The translations under genes and the position numbers were made by a program. The notes below the pieces were generated by a model that worked only from the letters and a program-made list of their open reading frames with translations, made no database searches and was not told where the DNA came from. Of a stretch of 11,875 bases of DNA, positions 6,871-11,875 are shown piece after piece (position 1 is the first letter of the stretch; each line of letters starts with the position of its first letter). The stretch is from an uncultured Verrucomicrobia subdivision 3 bacterium (GTDB lineage: Bacteria > Verrucomicrobiota > Verrucomicrobiae > Limisphaerales > UBA11358), in the NCBI GenBank assembly GCA_903847285.1, contig CAINDH010000181.1:1-11875 (forward strand). The letters run 5' to 3'.

Positions 6871-7602
6871 ATGAGCGGGTTATCTTTTGCATTCATCGGA
6901 GCAGCCATCAAACAAATGGAAGCTCTTTACGTTTGGGAACAGGCGCGACCAGAGGCCAAGGTCATCATCGCCCTGCTATTCCTGTCCTCCGTCGCGGTCT
7001 GGTGGATGATGATTTTCAAAGTCGTCCAGATGCGCCGCGCGCGGAAATTAAACTCTTTATTCGCGGAAGAATTCACCGGACAAAAAAAAGTTTTGGAAAT
7101 GTTCGACCGCAAACTCGAAGTGAATGGCTGCCCGCTCTACGCCGTTTATCAATCTGGCTGTCTGCAACTCGACGCGCGCTTGCGCGGCCCGACCGGCGAA
7201 CGCGCCAAACAGCAGATCAGCCTCAAAAACATGGAGCACATCAAGCGCGCCATCGAAAACGTCGTCGCTAAGGAATCGCTTAAACTGGAATCCGGCCTCA
7301 TCTTGCTCGCTATCGCGGTGAGCGGCGCGCCATTCATGGGGTTGCTCGGCACAGTCTGGGGCGTGATGAGCACGTTCGCGGCGATTGCCCAGTCGCCCAC
7401 TGGGGCCTCGCTGGCTGTGATGGCGCCGGGTGTGAGCGCTGCGCTTGCAACCACCGTGGCCGGTTTGCTCGTGGCCATTCCCTCCATGTTTGGCTACAAC
7501 TGGCTCGTCCACAATTTACGCGCGTTCACCGTCGAGCTGGACAATTTCGCGCAAGAACTGGTCTCGAATATGGAGACGGAATTTTTGAAAGAGGAAGAAT
7601 AG
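6871..7602 (+). CDS. tolQ: TolQ, proton channel of the Tol-Pal motor (MotA/TolQ/ExbB family)
   Basis: TolQ forms a pentameric inner-membrane channel with TolR and uses the proton motive force to drive TolA. The 243-aa protein has three membrane segments: about 31-49, 142-172 and 186-208. The family signatures are GLLGTVWGVMSTF (158-170) and PGVSAALATTVAGLLVAIPSMFGYN (186-210), which line the channel. The long cytoplasmic loop (50-140) is as expected. The ATG at 6871 follows a T-rich leader without a clear ribosome binding site, and an internal ATG at residue 16 is an alternative start. ExbB is an alternative name by sequence alone, but tolB and pal downstream fix the assignment to Tol. It is first in the operon, and tolR begins 6 bp after its stop. 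Confidence 0.93.
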   Translation: MSGLSFAFIGAAIKQMEALYVWEQARPEAKVIIALLFLSSVAVWWMMIFKVVQMRRARKLNSLFAEEFTGQKKVLEMFDRKLEVNGCPLYAVYQSGCLQLDARLRGPTGERAKQQISLKNMEHIKRAIENVVAKESLKLESGLILLAIAVSGAPFMGLLGTVWGVMSTFAAIAQSPTGASLAVMAPGVSAALATTVAGLLVAIPSMFGYNWLVHNLRAFTVELDNFAQELVSNMETEFLKEEE

Positions 7603-7608
7603 TTTTCC

Positions 7609-8022
7609 ATGAGAAGATTTTCACAGCGCAGCCACCTCGTGACGTTGAGCGACATCAACATCACGCCGTTGCTCGACCTTGCGTTCGTGTTGCTCATCAT
7701 CTTCATCATCACCACGCCGCTGCTCACGCAGAGCATTGAATTGAAACTGCCGCGCGGTGGCGCGTCCTCCCAGCCGATCAGCAAAAATGACGTCCGCACC
7801 GTGGAGATTTCCAACACGGGATATTATAAATTCGAGTCCAGACAAATGACGTTACCGCAGATAGTTTCGCAACTCGTGCAGGAGTCACACGCGAATCCCA
7901 ATTTGGTTCTGTATATCCGCATGGACAAAGACAGCCGTTATGAGCTTTTTGCGGCCCTGCTGGATGTCTGTCAGAAAAATAGCATCAAGATTTCATTCCG
8001 CACCGACCCGACCCCCAAATGA
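7609..8022 (+). CDS. tolR: TolR, ExbD/TolR-family stator protein
   Basis: TolR sits in the TolQ channel and couples proton flow to TolA. The 137-aa protein has a short cytoplasmic N-terminus and one membrane helix (about 20-40). That helix carries the essential proton-binding aspartate D23 in INITPLLDLAFVLLIIF, the same residue number as in E. coli TolR. A periplasmic domain follows (45-137), with the usual MDKDSRYELFAALLDVC block near 105-121. A GAGGAAG ribosome binding site lies inside the end of tolQ, about 11 nt before the ATG. The stop codon overlaps the start of tolA (ATGA). Confidence 0.93.
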   Translation: MRRFSQRSHLVTLSDINITPLLDLAFVLLIIFIITTPLLTQSIELKLPRGGASSQPISKNDVRTVEISNTGYYKFESRQMTLPQIVSQLVQESHANPNLVLYIRMDKDSRYELFAALLDVCQKNSIKISFRTDPTPK

Positions 8023-8891
8023 CCCGGCTGCAAAAAAAATGTCTCATCGCGGCGGCAGGAACCCACCTGCTGATTGTCGTCGTGGTGCTTTGCTCCGGCT
8101 TTATTACGTCCAAGCCAAAAGTAGATGACACGCCGTTGCTCGATGTGATCCCCGCGAACTTGATTGATGCAGCCATGAGCAGCGGCGTGAAAAGCGCACA
8201 ACCGCCTCCGCCCACACCCATCGCCAAACCACCTGAGCCGACTCCGCCCACGCCCGAGCCGCCGAAGCAAGAAGTTAAACCGCAGCCCAAACCCGAACCG
8301 GTCAAGCCGCCGGAGCCGGTCAAGCAAGAGGAATTGAAACCCGTTGATAAACCGGACGTGGAAATTCCCAAGCCCAAGCCGCCTAAAAAACACGAGATTA
8401 AAATTGATCTGACAAAAAAAGTTACCCGCGATAATCAGCAGGCTAAACAAGAAGCCGCCGAAGCTGCAGCCAAAGCCGAGAAAGATGCCAAGCGCCTGCG
8501 CGACCAGAAATTGAAGGCATTTCAAAACGTCGCGCGCTCCATCAAAGAGAATTCCTCGACATCCACCACGGTTGAAATGCCCGGTGCGGGCAGCGTGTCG
8601 TATGCAAATTATGCGTCGGTCGTGAAAAGCATTTACGAGCGCGCGTGGATGCCGCCGGATGACACAGCCAGCGACGATGCGAACGTGAAGGTCAGCGTGA
8701 CCATCGCCGCCGACGGACGCGTGATTGAATCACACGTTGTGGATGCGTCGGGCGACTCGAAGGTGGATGGCAGCATCCGCCGCACGCTCGACCGTGTGAC
8801 TTTTATTGCGCCTTTTCCTGAAGGCGCGAAGGAAAAAGAACGGACATTCAAAATCAATTTTAACCTCAAAGCCAAAAGATTGCTCGGATGA
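8019..8891 (+). CDS. tolA: TolA/TonB-like energy transducer with proline-rich spacer
   Basis: This is the periplasm-spanning arm that links the TolQR motor to TolB and Pal. In its 290 aa there is one N-terminal membrane anchor (10-30). Next come a Pro/Lys/Glu-rich stretch (62-122), a charged Ala/Lys helix (137-168) and a C-terminal TonB/TolA domain (about 195-290, with SIYERAWMPP and VSVTIAADGRVIESHVVDASGD). The Pro-rich section is more like TonB than the long Ala-rich helix of enterobacterial TolA. Position between tolR and tolB supports the TolA role, but PGAP-like pipelines may call it an energy transducer TonB. It begins and ends in 4-bp ATGA overlaps, which suggests translational coupling on both sides. 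Confidence 0.88.
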   Translation: MTRLQKKCLIAAAGTHLLIVVVVLCSGFITSKPKVDDTPLLDVIPANLIDAAMSSGVKSAQPPPPTPIAKPPEPTPPTPEPPKQEVKPQPKPEPVKPPEPVKQEELKPVDKPDVEIPKPKPPKKHEIKIDLTKKVTRDNQQAKQEAAEAAAKAEKDAKRLRDQKLKAFQNVARSIKENSSTSTTVEMPGAGSVSYANYASVVKSIYERAWMPPDDTASDDANVKVSVTIAADGRVIESHVVDASGDSKVDGSIRRTLDRVTFIAPFPEGAKEKERTFKINFNLKAKRLLG

Positions 8892-10051
8892 AAAAAATTA
8901 TTCTCACACTCGCACTCGCTGTCGGCGCGCTGAACTGTTTGCGCGCGCAAGAAATACGAATTGAAAACACCATCAACGTCCTTGGGCAGACCAAGCCGAT
9001 TCCAGTCGCGCTGACCGGCTTCACCGGCGAGGCGGCGGAGGTTTTGAAATTTGATTTGTTCGTGCAAGGCTACTCCTTCGTCGCGCCGGATGCCGCGCAA
9101 TACGTCATCAACGGCACGGATAACGGCAGCGTCGTGGGCAGCGTTACGGACAAATACGCGCGCAAGGTAATCTTGTCGCGCAGCTACAACGGCGCGAGTT
9201 TGCGGCGGCAGGCGCACGCGTTCGCAGACGACATCGTGCAAGCCACCACTACGCTCAAGCCGATTGGTGCGGGCAAAATCGCCTTTAAGTCGCAGCGCGC
9301 GGGCGGCAGCGGGGAAATTTACGTCGCGGACTTCGACGGCTTCGGCGCGCAATCCGTGACCACCGACAACGCCATCGTTGCCAAGCCCGCGTGGGTGCCC
9401 GGACGCATGGCGCTTTACTACACCAGCTACGCGCGCAGCAATCCGGACATTTTTTATCACAGTCTCTCCAGCGGTCAGCGCCGCGTGGTTGCCGGTTATT
9501 CTGGCCTGAACACCAGCGCGTCGGTTTCGCCGGACGGCTCGAAAGTGGCGATGATCTTGAGCAAGTCCGGCAGCCCGAATGTCTGGGTGAGCGATGCGGA
9601 CGGGAAAAATCTAAAAAAACTGACGAGTGGTTTGGAAGACTCCTCGCCCTGCTGGTCGCCGGATGGAAAATGGATATGTTTCGCCACGAAGAAAGCAGAG
9701 CGGCGTCAATTGGCGAAAGTTCCTGCGAATGGCGGTGAAGTCGTTTATCTGAAAACCACCGGCGCCGCGAACCCGACGGAGCCGGACTGGTCGCCGGACG
9801 GCAAGTGGATCGCGTTCACTCGGCAGGCGGGTGATTTCGATATCTGCGTGATGCCAGCAGACGGCAGCCTTGCGCCGACAGTGTTGGTCGCGGGACAAAA
9901 TCCTTCATGGTCGCCGAACTCGCGGACACTGGTTTTCAACCACGGCAGCAACGGGCATCAAACGGTGTCTGTGCTTGACGTTTTCACCAAACAATACAAG
10001 GATTGTCGCCGAGCGACGGGAAGCAATTCCCAGCCCGCTTGGGCGAGATGA
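8888..10051 (+). CDS. tolB: TolB, periplasmic beta-propeller of the Tol-Pal system
   Basis: TolB is the periplasmic partner that binds Pal and TolA. The 387-aa protein has a signal peptide (MKKIILTLALAVGALNCLRA, cleavage before Q21), an N-terminal alpha/beta domain (21-125) and WD40-like PD40 propeller blades. The blade repeats are visible as SVSPDGSKVA (212-221), CWSPDGKWICF (255-265), DWSPDGKWIAF (300-310) and PSWSPNSRTLVF (339-350). It is shorter than E. coli TolB (about 430 aa), mainly through a compact N-terminal domain. The ATG overlaps the tolA stop by 4 bp. The gene is followed by a 73-bp AT-rich gap before pal, in which I see no convincing terminator. Confidence 0.92.
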   Translation: MKKIILTLALAVGALNCLRAQEIRIENTINVLGQTKPIPVALTGFTGEAAEVLKFDLFVQGYSFVAPDAAQYVINGTDNGSVVGSVTDKYARKVILSRSYNGASLRRQAHAFADDIVQATTTLKPIGAGKIAFKSQRAGGSGEIYVADFDGFGAQSVTTDNAIVAKPAWVPGRMALYYTSYARSNPDIFYHSLSSGQRRVVAGYSGLNTSASVSPDGSKVAMILSKSGSPNVWVSDADGKNLKKLTSGLEDSSPCWSPDGKWICFATKKAERRQLAKVPANGGEVVYLKTTGAANPTEPDWSPDGKWIAFTRQAGDFDICVMPADGSLAPTVLVAGQNPSWSPNSRTLVFNHGSNGHQTVSVLDVFTKQYKDCRRATGSNSQPAWAR

Positions 10052-10124
10052 TGCAAATTTTCACCACTGACTTCTCTCAACCAAAACTTTTAACCAATAC
10101 AAAACATTTAACGAAAGAAAAATT

Positions 10125-10745
10125 ATGAAACTGAATAAAATTATTTTGCCGCTGATGGTCGCGCTGGTCGCGATGAGCGCCACCACTGGCTGCAAAAAGA
10201 CCGGCCCGAAATTGACCAACATTCCGGGACGTCCGGTGGTCGGCATCAATGAAAACCAGAACATTGATACCAAGCCGTTTGACCCGAACGCAGGAAATCC
10301 GAATGGCAATCCTTTTGGCACACCGGTTAATTCAAATGGCACAATTCCCCCGACTGACGTTTGGGATCCTGCTAACTGCGACCAAGACCGCGCAACCTTT
10401 GCCAACCAGACGGTTCACTTCGCGTTCGACAGCGCGGCCGTTTTGACCAAGGAAGAAGACAAGCTCGTCATCGTTTCTGAAAAATTGAAATCCGACCCGA
10501 GCGCCAAGCTGCTCATCGAAGGTCATTGCGACGAACGCGGCACGGAAGAATACAACCGCTCGCTCGGCGAACGCCGCGCCCTTGCACTCCGCGAAGCTTT
10601 GAACCGCGCGGGCATTGATGCGAACCGCATCCGCACCATCAGCTACGGCAAAGACAAGCCCGCTGACAGTGGCCACGACGAAGCCGCGTGGAACAAAAAC
10701 CGCCGGGGCGAATTCATCCTTTGCCACCAGAAAGCTGGCGCGTAA
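10125..10745 (+). CDS. pal: Pal, peptidoglycan-associated lipoprotein (OmpA-like domain)
   Basis: Pal anchors the outer membrane to peptidoglycan and is gathered at the division site by the Tol motor. The 206-aa protein has a lipoprotein signal with the lipobox cysteine C23. Its -3 residue is Thr, so the lipobox is not canonical. A flexible linker rich in N, G and P follows (about 31-80). The OmpA-like domain (about 96-203) has HFAFDSAAV (98-106), LIEGHCDERGTEEYN (130-144), SLGERRA (146-152) and SYGKDKPADSGHDEAAW (173-189), close to E. coli Pal in these blocks. D136 and the R150-R151 pair are at the positions expected to contact diaminopimelate. The start at 10125 has an A-rich leader. It closes the operon, with a terminator 22 bp after the stop. 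Confidence 0.94.
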   Translation: MKLNKIILPLMVALVAMSATTGCKKTGPKLTNIPGRPVVGINENQNIDTKPFDPNAGNPNGNPFGTPVNSNGTIPPTDVWDPANCDQDRATFANQTVHFAFDSAAVLTKEEDKLVIVSEKLKSDPSAKLLIEGHCDERGTEEYNRSLGERRALALREALNRAGIDANRIRTISYGKDKPADSGHDEAAWNKNRRGEFILCHQKAGA

Positions 10746-10766
10746 GCACCCGCCAAAACAGCTTCC

Positions 10767-10799
10767 AAGGCCGCGAGCAATCGCGGCCTTTTTTGTTTT
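10767..10799 (+). terminator. Rho-independent terminator of the tol-pal operon
   Basis: A perfect 9-bp stem, aaggccgcg (10767-10775) with cgcggcctt (10782-10790), closes a 6-nt loop. It is followed by a T-rich tail (ttttttgtttt, from 10789). It sits 22 bp after the pal stop codon. It separates the operon from the pseudopilin unit. Confidence 0.93.
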
Positions 10800-10919
10800 C
10801 CTTGATTCATCAAGCGCGGGCAGTGTCAACGATGGCGCTCCGGCATGCTTTCCTCCGATGGGGGCGAGGGAGCCAAATGCTGGTCCACGCCGCACTAACC
10901 CGACAACTTTCCCAGCGAT
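10800..10919. other. Gene-free spacer with one small palindrome
   Basis: I see no gene here. The only structure is a 14-bp palindrome, cttgat-tc-atcaag (10801-10814), directly after the terminator tail. The rest is GC-rich without a promoter or coding signal that I can support. Confidence 0.4.
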
Positions 10920-10956
10920 GCGTGAATTTCACGCGTTATGCGTGAAATTTTCACGC
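10920..10956 (+). promoter_or_regulatory. Tandem dyads, likely enhancer sites for a dimeric activator
   Basis: Two near-identical inverted repeats stand in a row. The first is gcgtgaa-t-ttcacgc (10920-10934, 7-bp arms). The second is gcgtgaaa-t-tttcacgc (10940-10956, 8-bp arms). Their centres (10927 and 10948) are 21 bp apart, two helical turns, so both would face the same side of the DNA. They are about 118 and 97 bp upstream of the start point expected from the sigma-54 promoter at 11019, the usual place for bacterial enhancer-binding proteins. A half-site (gcgtgaa) recurs near 11065. The cognate regulator is not in the window. Confidence 0.72.
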
Positions 10957-11018
10957 AACAGCCCATTTGGCAGGGGCCTGGGTGTTAGATTCATTGGGGT
11001 TTTGGCTGATTCGGCGGC

Positions 11019-11035
11019 TGGCACCGGCATTGCTA
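11019..11035 (+). promoter_or_regulatory. Sigma-54 (RpoN) promoter of the pseudopilin gene
   Basis: TGGCAC-CGGCA-TTGCTA matches the -24/-12 consensus TGGCAC-N5-TTGCW. The GG (11020-11021) and GC (11032-11033) doublets are exactly 10 bp apart. Transcription would start near 11045, giving a leader of about 84 nt before the ATG at 11129. PilA-type genes are RpoN-dependent in several known bacteria, which fits the downstream gene. An enhancer-like pair of dyads lies upstream. Confidence 0.82.
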
Positions 11036-11128
11036 AAGGAAATTCAGAAATCCGTTTGACTGAGCGTGAAGTTTAGGTAGATTTCGCGGCTCGTTCCCGG
11101 ATATAAACAAACAACTAATATAAAAATT

Positions 11129-11875
11129 ATGAAAACCATCCAGAAAAAGGCGTTCACTTTGATTGAACTCCTCGTCGTTATCGCGATCATCGCGATTCTC
11201 GCAGCCATGCTCTTGCCCGCGCTCGCCGCCGCCAAGAAAAAAGCCCAGAAAATCAGCTGCACCAACAACGTCAAGCAGCTCGGCCTCGCCACCAAGATTT
11301 GGGCGGGCGACAACAACGACCGTTATCCGAACGCCGTTGCCAGCAGCTCGGGTGGTGCGTCTGATTTTTGCGCCACAGCCGCCGGCACTACCACCACCAG
11401 TGGTAAATACAACCCCGCGATGGTGTTCATGGTGATGTCCAATGAACTCTCCACTCCGAAGGTCATTTACTGCCCGTCGGACAATATCCACAGCGTCAAC
11501 AACGGCTACGCCACGAACTTCACCTACGGTGATTTGATGGGCCAAACCTACGCAGCGGCTGGTGTTGCTCTTACCGCGACTCCAACCAAGGTCAGCTATT
11601 TCGTCAATGCCGGTGCTTCGGATAACGATCCGCAGGGCATTGTTTCTGGTGACTGCAACATCGGCACATCCGGTGCAACTACTGCTTCGGCAGCGGCGAC
11701 TTACCGTTTCGGTGCCTCCACTGCGGGCAATACCGCCGCTGGTTGCAACATTGGTGTCTTGCTCAGCGCGACGGCATATAACGGCAATCCGTGGTGGTCT
11801 TGGTCGGCGAACGACATGCACCAGAAGTCTGGCAACTTGTTGATTGCTGACGGCAGCGCGCAATCCGCGAGCATC
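11129..11875 (+). CDS. Type II/IV pseudopilin-like protein with H-X9-DG motif (C-terminus beyond right edge)
   Basis: This is a prepilin-type protein of a family greatly expanded in Verrucomicrobiota and Planctomycetota. The visible 249 codons are open at the right edge. The N-terminus [22 protein letters not shown] is the class III prepilin leader and helix. E5 of the mature protein is present, and Ala instead of the usual Gly precedes the cleavage site. The [22 protein letters not shown] block follows the helix, as in this family. A Ser/Thr/Gly/Ala-rich globular domain includes VIYCPSDN (112-119). H231 is followed by nine residues and then D241-G242, the H-X9-DG motif. The protein may be a surface or secretion-associated pseudopilin; its cargo or function is unknown. 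The ATG at 11129 has an AT-rich leader with no clear ribosome binding site. Expression is probably RpoN-dependent. Confidence 0.9.
   Translation, partial: MKTIQKKAFTLIELLVVIAIIAILAAMLLPALAAAKKKAQKISCTNNVKQLGLATKIWAGDNNDRYPNAVASSSGGASDFCATAAGTTTTSGKYNPAMVFMVMSNELSTPKVIYCPSDNIHSVNNGYATNFTYGDLMGQTYAAAGVALTATPTKVSYFVNAGASDNDPQGIVSGDCNIGTSGATTASAAATYRFGASTAGNTAAGCNIGVLLSATAYNGNPWWSWSANDMHQKSGNLLIADGSAQSASI

Noticed and set aside
7971..8525. Open frame on the minus strand opposite tolA with Gly/Leu/Arg repeats
   Set aside because: The repetitive pattern is the reverse reading of the Pro/Lys codons in the TolA spacer.
8633..9460. Open frame of 275 codons on the minus strand opposite tolA and tolB
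   Set aside because: It spans the junction of two solid genes in the opposite direction and shows no family features.
10615..11076. Open frame on the plus strand running from inside pal through the terminator and the sigma-54 promoter
   Set aside because: It crosses a strong terminator in the wrong frame of pal and has no recognisable domain.
11056..11085. TTGACT near 11056 as a -35 box of a sigma-70 promoter for the pseudopilin gene
   Set aside because: No acceptable -10 hexamer lies 16-18 bp downstream, and the sigma-54 match is far better.
11033..11863. Open frame of 276 codons on the minus strand opposite the pseudopilin gene
   Set aside because: The plus strand has a canonical prepilin leader, a promoter and an H-X9-DG motif; the minus reading has low-complexity Arg/Val/Gly sequence only.

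Overview
The window looks like a piece of a Verrucomicrobiota chromosome, most like the Pedosphaera/Limisphaerales type. This is inferred from gene content and style, not from a database search. The clues are a pseudopilin with an H-X9-DG motif, a TMTC-like membrane protein with TPR repeats, a copper protein joined to a cytochrome oxidase cluster, heptameric tandem repeats inside a coding region, and AT-rich leaders without a clear Shine-Dalgarno sequence.

Left part (1-4591, minus strand): a respiratory cluster transcribed right to left. It runs from a secreted cupredoxin with an amicyanin-like copper loop, to heme A synthase (ctaA), protoheme IX farnesyltransferase (ctaB) and cytochrome c oxidase subunit I (ctaD, cut by the left edge). 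CtaB makes heme O, CtaA converts it to heme A, and CtaD uses heme A in its a and a3 sites. The cupredoxin may carry electrons or copper to the oxidase. Two GC-rich palindromes of the REP kind lie between the cupredoxin gene and ctaA. CtaD keeps its metal ligands and D-channel residues but lacks the usual K-channel lysine.

Middle (4694-6703, minus strand): a large polytopic protein of the TMTC/GT-C type with C-terminal TPRs. It carries two short arrays of 7-nt repeats in one stretch of its membrane domain.

Right part (6871-10745, plus strand): a compact Tol-Pal operon, tolQ-tolR-tolA-tolB-pal, with a 6-bp gap and then two ATGA overlaps, closed by a strong intrinsic terminator. It energises the outer membrane and ties it to peptidoglycan during division. 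No cpoB or ybgC gene is present.

Right end (10800-11875): a regulatory region of about 330 bp followed by a pseudopilin gene cut by the right edge. The region holds a sequence that matches the sigma-54 promoter consensus at every fixed position. About 100 bp upstream are two near-identical dyads whose centres are 21 bp apart, as expected for an enhancer-binding activator. This is the most interesting unannotated signal in the window.
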